Part shown: piece by piece, positions 7,743 to 15,976 of the stretch
Position numbering within the stretch: the first letter of the stretch is position 1
How the letters are laid out: each line of letters starts with the position of its first letter
Assembly (NCBI GenBank): GCA_910576325.1
Contig: CAJTIM010000018.1
Coordinates: 1 to 64,000, forward strand
Direction: 5' to 3'
Source: Clostridia bacterium
GTDB lineage: Bacteria; Bacillota; Clostridia; Lachnospirales; Lachnospiraceae
DNA length: 64,000 bases
Translations under genes and position numbers: made by a program
Notes under the pieces: model-generated
The model's database searches: none
Told to the model about the DNA's origin: nothing
What the model saw: only the letters and a program-made list of their open reading frames with translations

Positions 7743-7770
7743 CATAGAACAGGAGCCTTAGGCATATAGT
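7743..7770 (+). promoter_or_regulatory. Possible sigma-E type promoter for yqfC-yqfD
   Basis: CATAGA (7743-7748), 14 bases, CATATAGT (7763-7770). This resembles the mother-cell sigma-E pattern (ATA element, about 14 bases, CATA-xxx-T), which is what controls yqfCD in Bacillus. The match is by eye only. Confidence 0.35.
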
Positions 7771-7801
7771 AAGAGTAAAGAAACGACAAGGCCCAGGATC
7801 A

Positions 7802-8062
7802 ATGAGCTGGAAGGAAGAAATGACAGACGCATTAAATCTGCCCAAGGATTTGATGCTCGGCGCGGTAATCATAACCATTACCGGAAAACACGAGGCTTAT
7901 GTGGAGAACTACATGAGCCTTATTGAATATACGGAAGAGCTTATCCGCATTCAGACAAAGACCTGCAAGCTGGAGATTCACGGTCTGCATCTGGATATTT
8001 CCTATTATACAAATGACGAAATGAAGATCACCGGAGAGATTCAGGAGGTGAAATATTGCTGA
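7802..8062 (+). CDS. yqfC: Sporulation protein YqfC
   Basis: 86 residues, family YabP/YqfC. YqfC is made in the mother cell and works in forespore engulfment-stage development together with YqfD; the molecular activity is unknown. The sequence shows the family's beta-rich core, with DLMLGAVIITITGKHEAYVENY at the front and the conserved LEIHGLHLDISYYTNDEMKITG region ending in a short strand. The ribosome binding site is weak. Its stop codon overlaps the TTG start of yqfD by seven bases, so the two are translationally coupled. A sigma-E-like promoter lies upstream. Confidence 0.88.
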   Translation: MSWKEEMTDALNLPKDLMLGAVIITITGKHEAYVENYMSLIEYTEELIRIQTKTCKLEIHGLHLDISYYTNDEMKITGEIQEVKYC

Positions 8063-9291
8063 CTTCATTTTTTCGTTATCTGTACGGATATGTGCGCGTC
8101 CGTCTTACCGGTTATTCGCCGGAGCGGTTTTTAAATCTCTGCAAGGCCCACGAAATTGAGATTTGGGATTTGCAGAACAATGGCGGCTATTATGAAATGA
8201 ATTTAAGTATCCGTGATTTTCGGAGGCTTAAGCCCCTGCGGAAGAAGGCAAAAGCCCATCTTCAGGTGACAGAGCGGCACGGGCTTCCCTTTTTTTTGCA
8301 TCACTACCGGCATCGGAAAATGTTTGCGGTGGGAATTCTTTTGTGTATTGCGTTCCTGTACACCATGTCTCTGTTTATCTGGAATATCCACATTGAGGGC
8401 AATTATTCCAGAACAACCAACGTGATTCTGGATTACCTGGAATCGGAGCATATTGTCCACGGTATGAAAAAAAGCCAGGTGGACTGTAAAGAAATCCAGT
8501 CTATGATCCGTATTGAATTTCCGGATATTATCTGGGTTTCGGCGGAAATCAAAGGGACCCGCCTTATTATCCGCATTCGGGAAAATATGGACAGTCTTGC
8601 GGAAGAAGCGGCCGTCTCAGGGGAAGAGCCCAGAGATATTTTAGCTTCCAAGGAGGGGATTATCACCAGTGTGCTGGTGCGAAGCGGCGTATCGCAGGTT
8701 CAGGTGGGCGATGAGGTGGAGGAAGGTCAGCTTCTCGTTTTGGGCCGCATTGATATCTTGGGCGACAGCGGAGAAGTAATGGGATATCAGTATACGGCTG
8801 CGGATGCGGATGTGTACGCCAGTACCTCCTACACCTATTACGATGAGTTTGTTCTGTCTCATGAGGTGCGCCATCCTACGGGAAAGAAGCGTCACGGTTT
8901 CTATGCGAAGGTGGGCGGAAAGACCATTTCTCTGAAGCTAAGGCCCGGTTTTGAGACATTTTCCACCGTGAATACGGAGTATCCCCTTAAGCTTACGGAG
9001 AACTTTTATCTGCCTCTGACCTTTGGCACCACCATCTATGAGGAGTACGAAATCTACACGGAATCTTACCCGGAAGAGGAGGCCAGAGCTATTGCCGAGG
9101 AAAATTTAAAGGAATTTTTAGAAATTTTAATAGAAAAGGGGGTTCAAATTGTTGAAAATAATGTTAAAATAGAAGTCGACGCCAATACCTGCACCGCTTA
9201 TGGAACGATTACGGCGCTGGAGGAGATTGGAAGCTATTCACCCACGGAGGTTTTGGAGGAGGCGCCGGAACCCTTGGAGGATGAAAAGTAG
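8056..9291 (+). CDS. yqfD: Sporulation protein YqfD
   Basis: 411 residues from TTG 8056, which has a perfect AGGAGG seven bases upstream. YqfD is a mother-cell sporulation membrane protein needed for forespore engulfment or later stages in Bacillus and Clostridia. The layout is a small N-terminal soluble domain, one transmembrane helix (about 93-112), a FtsQ/POTRA-like domain beginning with IHIEGNYSRTTN, then a long beta-rich extracytoplasmic region. The C-terminal 25 residues are acidic and unconserved. It is followed by phoH and ybeY, the standard order in Firmicutes. Confidence 0.9.
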   Translation: MLTSFFRYLYGYVRVRLTGYSPERFLNLCKAHEIEIWDLQNNGGYYEMNLSIRDFRRLKPLRKKAKAHLQVTERHGLPFFLHHYRHRKMFAVGILLCIAFLYTMSLFIWNIHIEGNYSRTTNVILDYLESEHIVHGMKKSQVDCKEIQSMIRIEFPDIIWVSAEIKGTRLIIRIRENMDSLAEEAAVSGEEPRDILASKEGIITSVLVRSGVSQVQVGDEVEEGQLLVLGRIDILGDSGEVMGYQYTAADADVYASTSYTYYDEFVLSHEVRHPTGKKRHGFYAKVGGKTISLKLRPGFETFSTVNTEYPLKLTENFYLPLTFGTTIYEEYEIYTESYPEEEARAIAEENLKEFLEILIEKGVQIVENNVKIEVDANTCTAYGTITALEEIGSYSPTEVLEEAPEPLEDEK

Positions 9292-9315
9292 AAATGCAGA
9301 CAGGAGCGGCAGAAT

Positions 9316-10323
9316 TTGAATATTGAGGAGATCATGATAGATATCCCGGCCGAGCATGAACGCAATGTATTCGGCCAGTTTGACAGCTATGTAAAAAGAA
9401 TAGAGCAGACCCTTAAGGTTTCCGTGATTCCAAGAGACGGAAGCGTTAAGATCCTGGGTTCTCCCGGGAAAGGCAGGCAGGCGGCACGTGTGCTGGAGCA
9501 GCTTCTGACCCTTTCCATGCGCGGAAATACCATCCAGGAGCAGAACGTGGATTATGCTCTGGCGCTTTCCATGGAGGGACAGGAGGAGGCCATCAGCGAG
9601 ATTGACCGGGATTTGATTTGCCACACCACCGGCGGCAAGCCTATTAAACCCAAGACATTGGGACAGAAGAAGTATGTGGATCTCATTCGAAGCCATATGA
9701 TTGTCTTCGGCACGGGACCGGCCGGAACCGGGAAAACTTATCTTGCCATGGCTATGGCCATTACAGCCTTTAAGAATAATGAGGTCAGCCGAATTATACT
9801 GACCCGGCCGGCCATTGAGGCAGGGGAAAAGCTGGGCTTTCTTCCCGGGGATCTGCAGAGTAAGGTAGATCCCTATCTGCGGCCTCTTTATGACGCCCTT
9901 TATGAAATCATGGGGACGGACAGCTTTTTAAAAAATATGGAGCGGGGGCTTATTGAGGTGGCGCCTCTGGCCTACATGCGGGGGAGAACCCTGGATAATG
10001 CATTTATTATCCTGGATGAGGCGCAGAATACCACCCCCGCACAGATGAAAATGTTTCTAACGCGAATCGGTTTTGGATCCAAGGTTATTGTCACGGGAGA
10101 TGCCAGCCAGAAAGACCTTCCGGCAGGGACGCGTTCCGGCCTGGAGATTGCCCTTAAGGTACTATCCAAGGTGGAGGATATCGGCTTTTGTGCATTGACC
10201 GGCAGGGATGTGGTGCGCCATCCCTTAGTTCAAAAAATTGTACAGGCATACGACAATTACGAGCAGTCCACAGCACGGCGCAGCACAAGAAAGGATGCAT
10301 ATGACAATCAACGTAGAAGATGA
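9316..10323 (+). CDS. PhoH-family ATPase (YbeZ-type)
   Basis: 335 residues from TTG 9316 with AGGAG nine bases upstream. An N-terminal KH-like segment (about 15-95) precedes a P-loop ATPase with Walker A GPAGTGKT (134-141) and Walker B FIILDEAQN (about 229-237), plus the family's ILTRPAIEAGEKLGFLPGDL block and VTGDASQ sensor. These are cytosolic ATPases linked to RNA metabolism, and the gene is nearly always next to ybeY, as here, where the coding regions overlap by 23 bases. The C-terminal tail is basic and variable. Confidence 0.93.
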   Translation: MNIEEIMIDIPAEHERNVFGQFDSYVKRIEQTLKVSVIPRDGSVKILGSPGKGRQAARVLEQLLTLSMRGNTIQEQNVDYALALSMEGQEEAISEIDRDLICHTTGGKPIKPKTLGQKKYVDLIRSHMIVFGTGPAGTGKTYLAMAMAITAFKNNEVSRIILTRPAIEAGEKLGFLPGDLQSKVDPYLRPLYDALYEIMGTDSFLKNMERGLIEVAPLAYMRGRTLDNAFIILDEAQNTTPAQMKMFLTRIGFGSKVIVTGDASQKDLPAGTRSGLEIALKVLSKVEDIGFCALTGRDVVRHPLVQKIVQAYDNYEQSTARRSTRKDAYDNQRRR

Positions 10324-10801
10324 GAGCCGGATTGCACTCTCGGGAGTAGATACCTGCGGTCTTGCCCGGAGAGTGATTGAAGCGGCGCTGGACTATGAGG
10401 GCTGTCCCTATGAAACGGAGGTAAGTCTTCTTCTGACAAACAATAAGAATATCCGGCAGCTGAACCAGGAATACCGAGGCATTGACCGGGCAACGGATGT
10501 GCTGTCCTTTCCCATGCTTACCTATGACAGTCCTTCGGATTTTAGCTGTGCCGAGACGGAGGCGCACGGCTGTTTTCATCCGGATACGGGAGAGCTTTTA
10601 TTGGGGGATATCATTATTTCCATGGAAAAGGTCCGGGAACAGGCAAAAAAATACGGTCACAGCGAGGAGAGGGAATATGCCTTTCTCATCGCTCACAGTA
10701 TGCTTCATCTGTGCGGTTATGATCATATGGAACCGGAGGAGGCAAAGGAAATGGAGGACAGGCAGAGTGCCATCCTCCGTTCCTTAAACATTTTGCGCTA
10801 G
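10301..10801 (+). CDS. ybeY: Endoribonuclease YbeY
   Basis: 166 residues from ATG 10301, with AGAAAGG six bases upstream and within the end of the phoH-family gene. YbeY is a single-strand-specific, zinc-dependent endoribonuclease involved in 16S rRNA 3' end maturation and 70S quality control. The metal site HSMLHLCGYDH is intact (His132, His136, His142), and the preceding TDVLSFPM and GDIIIS motifs are present. Length is normal. Some Clostridia fuse a diacylglycerol-kinase-type domain next to this gene; none is present here, and a DUF3048 lipoprotein follows instead. Confidence 0.95.
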   Translation: MTINVEDESRIALSGVDTCGLARRVIEAALDYEGCPYETEVSLLLTNNKNIRQLNQEYRGIDRATDVLSFPMLTYDSPSDFSCAETEAHGCFHPDTGELLLGDIIISMEKVREQAKKYGHSEEREYAFLIAHSMLHLCGYDHMEPEEAKEMEDRQSAILRSLNILR

Positions 10802-10816
10802 GGGAGGAATATATTT

Positions 10817-11986
10817 ATGAAAAAGAGGATGCTTTTTTTCCTGTGGATGATTTTGGCGGTATGCTTGGCTGCCGGCTGCGGAAAAGGGGATTCTGCGCAA
10901 ATCGGCAAGGAACCGGACGGGCAGTTCAATACGGAGGATGAGGTTCTGGAGGGTGAACCGGAAAAGGAAACGGAGCCGGGCCCGGAAGCCCCGGAGCCGG
11001 AAAAACGGGAGATTGTGGACGGAAAGATCCGCAGCTACTTTACAGGGGAATGGATTGATGCGGACATCGGAACAAAACGGCCGCTGGCTGTTATGCTGAG
11101 TATGACCCCGGCTGCCCTTCCCATGTCAGGACCTACCGGAGCCAGTGTGATTTATGAATGTCCGGTAGAAAAGCGTATTACGCGTTGGATGGGAATATTT
11201 GAGGATTGGGAGAAGCTTGAGAAGATTGGTTCCGTGCGCAGCTGCCGTCTGTATTATCTGCAGTTTGCTCAGGAATTTGATGCGATTTATGCTCATTTCG
11301 GACAGGCTCCCTATGCATTGGAGGCTCTGAACGGAGGGGAATTTGATGTGCTTTCGGGAGGAACCAAGGGCATCGATCATCCGGTTACGGAGATGTATGA
11401 GAGAATCTCCCGTCCCGGAAAGTCCTGGGAGCATACCTTATATGCATTTCCGGACGGAATCCTGGAGGATATTGAGAAAAAGGGCTATGATCGCGAGATG
11501 CCGGAGGATTATACTGGGAAGTTCAAGTTTGCCCCTACGGGTGAAATTGCGGAATATGCGGGCTATCCGGATGCTACTTTTCTTCAGCCCGGGGGCAACG
11601 GCGGGAAAAATGGCTTCGGCGGAGTAAAGGCTACCTTTGAATACAATGCCGCGGATCGGAAGTATTATCGTTCCTCCCATGGCAATCCCCATGTGGATGA
11701 GCTGAACGGAGAACAGGTGGCGGTAACCAATGTGATTTTCCAGTTCTGCGACGGAGCGGTGCTGGACTCCAATGATTATCTGCATTTTGCAAGCCAGTCT
11801 CATAACAACGACTGCATTGTCTTTACCAACGGTAAGATGATCGACGGTTACTGGAGCAATCCCGGAGAACTGGGAACCCCGGCCCGGTACTATGAAAACA
11901 ACAATCAGGAGATTGTGCTGAATAACGGCAAAACCTTTGTATGCATTGTCTGGAATGATTATGTGGATGATGTGGTAATTCAATAG
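10817..11986 (+). CDS. DUF3048 lipoprotein (YerB-like), copy 1
   Basis: 389 residues. The signal sequence ends in lipobox LAAGC with Cys21 as the lipid anchor, so the protein is exported and tethered outside the membrane. An acidic, Pro/Glu-rich linker (about 30-65) leads to the DUF3048 domain, recognised by the motifs RPLAVMLS, IYECPVEKRITRW, IGSVRSCR and a C-terminal domain with the text PGELGTPARYYENN. YerB-type proteins are widespread in Firmicutes with unknown function; a peptidoglycan or surface role is only a guess. A paralogue with the same TEDEV linker motif lies at 55670-56791. It probably shares the ybeY transcript, 15 bases downstream. Confidence 0.88.
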   Translation: MKKRMLFFLWMILAVCLAAGCGKGDSAQIGKEPDGQFNTEDEVLEGEPEKETEPGPEAPEPEKREIVDGKIRSYFTGEWIDADIGTKRPLAVMLSMTPAALPMSGPTGASVIYECPVEKRITRWMGIFEDWEKLEKIGSVRSCRLYYLQFAQEFDAIYAHFGQAPYALEALNGGEFDVLSGGTKGIDHPVTEMYERISRPGKSWEHTLYAFPDGILEDIEKKGYDREMPEDYTGKFKFAPTGEIAEYAGYPDATFLQPGGNGGKNGFGGVKATFEYNAADRKYYRSSHGNPHVDELNGEQVAVTNVIFQFCDGAVLDSNDYLHFASQSHNNDCIVFTNGKMIDGYWSNPGELGTPARYYENNNQEIVLNNGKTFVCIVWNDYVDDVVIQ

Positions 11987-12021
11987 AGCAACGAGAAGTA
12001 CAATTTGGCGGAAGGACTGCT

Positions 12022-13686
12022 ATGGGTAATCGGAAAAAAGCAAAAAATCGTTCCAATTTTATAATGCAGGGCAGTATTCTGGCAGCGGCTTCTATCTTAA
12101 GCCGGCTGATTGGAATGCTTTACCGGCTTCCGGTTACGAATATTATTACGGATCACGGGAATGATTATTATTCCGCAGCCTATGAAATCTACAATATCAT
12201 ACTGCTGATCTCCTCCTACAGCCTGCCTCTGGCCGTTTCAAAATTAATCTCCGCAAAGGCTGCCTTGGGCCAATACCGGAATGCCCGGCGTATCTTTCAG
12301 GGCGCCTTGTATATGGCGTTGGCAGTAGGGCTTCTCGGCTCCATTGTTACCTATTTGGGAGCTGGATTTTTTACGGGAAAGCTGCTCAACACGCCGGAGA
12401 GTGAGCTGAGCTTGAAGATATTGGCCCTGGCGGTATTTTTTCTGGCCGTGATGGGAGTTCTCAGAGGCTTTTTCCAGGGGATGGGAAGCATGATGCCCAC
12501 CGCCGTGTCGCAGATCATTGAACAGGTGTTCAATGCGGTTGTGAGCATTGCGGCGGCCGGCATACTTTTTGAATACGGCCTTTCTCTGGATCAGAAGGCA
12601 GGGATTGCGGATGGCCGGAGCGGTCCTATTTACGGAGCGGCCGGAAGCACTTTGGGCACCAGCATGGGAGCCATGGCCGGACTGCTGTTTCTGATTGTGG
12701 TGATGCTGATGTACCGGCGCGTTTTCCGCCGGCAGATACGGCGGGACCGCACGGACAGCGTGGAGAGCTACGGTACAATTCTTAAGCTTCTGGTGCTGAC
12801 CATAGTACCGGTCATATTAAGCACGGCGGTCTACAATATCAGCAGTATTTTGGATCAGGGAATCTTCAAATACCTGATGCTGGAGATTCAGAAGGTGGAA
12901 AAATCTACGGTGGAGGTTTATTGGGGGATTTATGTAGGCAAATACAAGCTTCTGACCAATGTGCCCATTGCTGTAGCCTCGGCGCTGTCCGCATCCACCA
13001 TTCCGGCCCTGACCCGTGCCCGCATGGAGGGAAACCGGAAGGAAATGCGCAGAAAAACCGACGGAGCGATTCGGATGGTGATGTTTGTCTGTATTCCCAG
13101 TGCTTTCGGCCTTACGGCGCTGGCGGAGCCCATTTTACGGCTGCTTTCCTGGAATTCGGATCCCATCGCGGCGAAGCTGTTTATTGCCGGATCCGCCGCC
13201 GTTATTTTTTATGGACTGTCCACATTGACCAACGGAATTCTGCAGGGGATTGACCGGATGCATATTCCGGTGCGCAATGCGCTTATTTCCCTGGCGCTCC
13301 ATTTGGCGCTTCTGGTGGTATTGGTACAGGTGTTTAAGCTTCATATTTACGGCGTGGTGATTTCCTATCTGTTTTTTGCAGTAATGATGTGTATTTTAAA
13401 CGGACTGGCCATCCGAAAGTATCTGCGTTACCGGCAGGAGATGGTGCGTACCTTTTTGATTCCTCTTGTTTCGTCTGCTATTATGGGACTTTCCTGCTGG
13501 CTTGCGTATACGCCGCTGGAGGATCTCATCGGCTTTCGGATGGCTGCGGTTGTCTGTATTGTCCTGGCGGTTTTTATCTATGGTTTTTTCCTTTTGCTTC
13601 TGCGCGGAATTACAGAGCCGGAGATCAAGGCTCTTCCCAAAGGCCATATGCTTGCAAGAGTCTTAAAAAAGCTGCATCTTCTATAG
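12022..13686 (+). CDS. MOP-superfamily flippase, SpoVB/MurJ-like
   Basis: 554 residues, about 14 hydrophobic helices. The N-terminal text NFIMQGSILAAASILSRLIGMLYRLP is the hallmark of the SpoVB/YtgP branch of polysaccharide exporters, which move lipid-linked cell-wall or exopolysaccharide precursors across the membrane; members act in vegetative peptidoglycan synthesis or in the spore cortex. The loop at about 190-205 (an inserted GRSGPIYGAAGS segment) and the large insertion before LTNVPIAVASALS are typical of the clade. GGAAGGA stands five bases before the ATG. I cannot decide between a spore-specific and a vegetative role. Confidence 0.85.
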   Translation: MGNRKKAKNRSNFIMQGSILAAASILSRLIGMLYRLPVTNIITDHGNDYYSAAYEIYNIILLISSYSLPLAVSKLISAKAALGQYRNARRIFQGALYMALAVGLLGSIVTYLGAGFFTGKLLNTPESELSLKILALAVFFLAVMGVLRGFFQGMGSMMPTAVSQIIEQVFNAVVSIAAAGILFEYGLSLDQKAGIADGRSGPIYGAAGSTLGTSMGAMAGLLFLIVVMLMYRRVFRRQIRRDRTDSVESYGTILKLLVLTIVPVILSTAVYNISSILDQGIFKYLMLEIQKVEKSTVEVYWGIYVGKYKLLTNVPIAVASALSASTIPALTRARMEGNRKEMRRKTDGAIRMVMFVCIPSAFGLTALAEPILRLLSWNSDPIAAKLFIAGSAAVIFYGLSTLTNGILQGIDRMHIPVRNALISLALHLALLVVLVQVFKLHIYGVVISYLFFAVMMCILNGLAIRKYLRYRQEMVRTFLIPLVSSAIMGLSCWLAYTPLEDLIGFRMAAVVCIVLAVFIYGFFLLLLRGITEPEIKALPKGHMLARVLKKLHLL

Positions 13687-13752
13687 ACAGCCTTTATAAG
13701 TTCCTTCTTTTTTGTCCATACTATAGAAAATGGCAGAAAGGAGGACTTTTTT

Positions 13753-14196
13753 GTGATAAAAAAGATTGCGGCCGCCTTCATGGCCGTTCTGGTTTTTGGA
13801 GGGCTGGCTTATTATTCCGGCATACTGTATTTGGAAAAATCCGTTCCGGAGAATCAGGCGTATATGAAAGCTCCTGTGGTGTTTTTTCCGGAGGAACAGC
13901 GCCTAGAGCAGGAGGAGCAAAAGGAATATAAGGAAAATCCCTTAAAAGATACGGAGACGGCAAGACGGCAGGTATCCGCCCGGGCGGACAGGGTACTGGC
14001 GGAAGCTTGCCAATATTATCTGGTGGAGGAGCAGGGCCGTGTCAATATTTATCTTTCGGATCGGGAGACCGTCTATGAGTATACGGACATCACCATGGAT
14101 ATGCTTCCGGAGGAGCTGCAGCAGGAAATTACAGCCGGAAAGGGCTTGTCCGGAGAGAGGGAGCTTTATGACTTTTTGGAGAATTACTCCAGTTAA
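13753..14196 (+). CDS. Small membrane-anchored protein, BofC C-terminal-like
   Basis: 147 residues from GTG 13753 with AAGGAGG nine bases upstream. One transmembrane helix (about 5-25) is followed by a charged linker and a small domain with YYLVEEQGRVNIYLSD and TVYEYTDITMDMLPEELQQEI, ending in LYDFLENYSS. That last part resembles the C-terminal domain of BofC, a forespore protein that restrains sigma-K activation, but the similarity is from memory of the motif style and should be tested. It stands between the flippase and a patatin gene. A general spore or envelope role is plausible; no enzyme motif is visible. Confidence 0.5.
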   Translation: MIKKIAAAFMAVLVFGGLAYYSGILYLEKSVPENQAYMKAPVVFFPEEQRLEQEEQKEYKENPLKDTETARRQVSARADRVLAEACQYYLVEEQGRVNIYLSDRETVYEYTDITMDMLPEELQQEITAGKGLSGERELYDFLENYSS

Positions 14197-14276
14197 AACT
14201 TGCTATTCTTCCATTTATGGTGTAAATTATACTTTAAGTTATATTTAAAGAGTGTTGACAGCGGAGGCATAAATAG

Positions 14277-15149
14277 ATGAAACGAGCAGGAATGATATTG
14301 GAGGGCGGCGGAACCCGCGGCGTGTTTACCGCAGGAGTGCTGGACTACTTTATGGAGCAAAAGCTGTATTTGCCCTACGTGATCGGCGTATCTGCAGGCG
14401 CCTGTAATGCAGTTAATTATGTATCCCGCCAGCCGGGACGCATGAAAACCTGTACCATTGATTTTCTGGAGGCTGGAAGCTATGTGGGATTAAAGTATTT
14501 GTTAAAAAACCATAGTCTCTTTAATATGGATTTGATTTTTGACGTATTTCCCAACAAGATTATCCCCTTTGATTACGATACTTTTTTTTCCTCGGAGCAA
14601 ACCTGTATTTTGGGGGCTACCAATTGTCTCACCGGCAGGGCGGCCTATCTGACGGAGAAAAATGAGCGGATACGGCTGATGAACGCCTGCCGTGCTTCCT
14701 CAAGCCTTCCCATCGTCTCCCCTATGGTGGAGGTGGACGGAATTCCCATGCTGGACGGAGGCGTGGCGGATTCCGTGCCGATTCAAAAGGCTCTTCACGA
14801 CGGCGTAAAAAAGAATATTGTAATCCTGACGCGCCAATTGGGATATCGAAAGCCTCCGGCGAAAAAGTCTCTTAGAATGGCACGGATTATGTATCAAAAA
14901 TATCCCAATCTTATTCGGGCCATAAAAAACCGCGCCTATTACTACAACCGGACCATGGAGCTTTTGGAGGACCTGGAGCGAAGAGGCCATGTTCTGGTGC
15001 TGCGGCCGCAGGTTCCGGTGGTGAAAAATACGGAGGATGATGTGGCGGTTCTTACGGATTTTTATAATCACGGATATGAATATGCAAAAGATATGTTCTC
15101 CCGGACCATAAGCTTTCTTGGGTGGGAGCCGGAAAAAGGAGTAAGCTGA
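14277..15149 (+). CDS. Patatin-like phospholipase
   Basis: 290 residues. The catalytic dyad of the patatin family is complete: oxyanion loop GGGTRG (10-15), nucleophile Ser39 in GVSAG, and Asp160 in LDGGVADS. Such proteins hydrolyse acyl esters of phospholipids or related lipids at the membrane face. No signal peptide is present, so it acts in the cytoplasm or at the inner leaflet. It belongs to the YjjU/RssA-like bacterial group by length and by the ATNCLTGRAAYL strand after the nucleophile elbow. A binding site (GGAGG) lies ahead of the ATG. The next gene starts one base after its stop codon. Confidence 0.9.
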   Translation: MKRAGMILEGGGTRGVFTAGVLDYFMEQKLYLPYVIGVSAGACNAVNYVSRQPGRMKTCTIDFLEAGSYVGLKYLLKNHSLFNMDLIFDVFPNKIIPFDYDTFFSSEQTCILGATNCLTGRAAYLTEKNERIRLMNACRASSSLPIVSPMVEVDGIPMLDGGVADSVPIQKALHDGVKKNIVILTRQLGYRKPPAKKSLRMARIMYQKYPNLIRAIKNRAYYYNRTMELLEDLERRGHVLVLRPQVPVVKNTEDDVAVLTDFYNHGYEYAKDMFSRTISFLGWEPEKGVS

Positions 15150-15150
15150 A

Positions 15151-15372
15151 ATGATAGATGAAAAGAAGATTGCACGAATCAACGAGCTGTATCACCGTTC
15201 AAAGGCGGAAGGGCTTAATGAGGAGGAAAAAGAAGAGCAGGCAAGACTTAGAAAGGAATACATTGAGGCGGTCCGCAGGAACTTAAGAGGGCAGCTGGAT
15301 CAGATTGACGTACAGGAAGCCGATGGAACCATTACCAATCTGGGTGAAAAATATGGAAAAAAGAGAGATTGA
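15151..15372 (+). CDS. DUF896 protein (YnzC-like)
   Basis: 73 residues, highly charged, helical. The opening KIARINELYHRSKAEGLNEEEKEEQARLRKEYI is the DUF896 signature, found in small Firmicute proteins such as YnzC, which forms a helical hairpin. The function is unknown; in Bacillus one member is encoded next to the SOS gene yneA, although here yneA and lexA lie 43 kb away. The gene overlaps the following folate gene by 20 bases, so the two are translationally coupled. Confidence 0.88.
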   Translation: MIDEKKIARINELYHRSKAEGLNEEEKEEQARLRKEYIEAVRRNLRGQLDQIDVQEADGTITNLGEKYGKKRD

Positions 15373-15931
15373 TTTAAAGATACAAAAAAAGGAGCTGCGT
15401 AAAGAGATCGGAAGGCTTCGCAGAGCTCATACGGATGAGGAGATTCATAAAATGAGCCTGGACGTTCTGGAGCGCATCCGGACCCTTCCCGAGTATCAGG
15501 ACGCCGAAGCGGTCTATGCTTATGTGGATTACAAGCATGAGGTAGAGACAGGAGATCTGATACGCCTGGCATGGCAGGACGGGAAGCGGGTAGCCGTTCC
15601 CCGGGTGTGCGGACAGGAGATGCGTTTTTTTTATATCACCTCTCTGGAGGATGATTTGGAGGAAGGAAGCTTCGGAATCCGGGAACCCAAAGAGGACCTT
15701 TCCCCGGGAGACGAGGAGGACGCTCTGCTGTTGATGCCAGGGGTTGCCTTTGATACAATGCGGCACCGGGTAGGATACGGCGGAGGCTTTTACGATCGCT
15801 TTTTGGAGGCTCATACGGGAATGGTTACCGTTGCTCTGGCATTTGAGTTTCAGCTTCGGAAAGAGGTGCCCTTCGAAGAGTTTGATATCCGTCCGGCAAA
15901 GGTTGTGACGGAAAAGCGTATTGTTACATAA
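15353..15931 (+). CDS. 5-formyltetrahydrofolate cyclo-ligase
   Basis: 192 residues from ATG 15353. The enzyme (EC 6.3.3.2) uses ATP to turn 5-formyl-THF into 5,10-methenyl-THF, returning a storage folate to the one-carbon pool. Family motifs are visible: the basic N-terminus KKELRKEIGRLRRA, YVDYKHEVET, the LMPGVAFDTMRHRVGYGGGFYDR phosphate/folate loop and a C-terminal segment ending in a strand. Length is normal. It overlaps the DUF896 gene. The next gene is proA, 45 bases on. Confidence 0.93.
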   Translation: MEKREIDLKIQKKELRKEIGRLRRAHTDEEIHKMSLDVLERIRTLPEYQDAEAVYAYVDYKHEVETGDLIRLAWQDGKRVAVPRVCGQEMRFFYITSLEDDLEEGSFGIREPKEDLSPGDEEDALLLMPGVAFDTMRHRVGYGGGFYDRFLEAHTGMVTVALAFEFQLRKEVPFEEFDIRPAKVVTEKRIVT

Positions 15932-15976
15932 ATGGAATTCCAAGTATGTTAGAGTAAAAGGGAGCAGGAGACAGGT

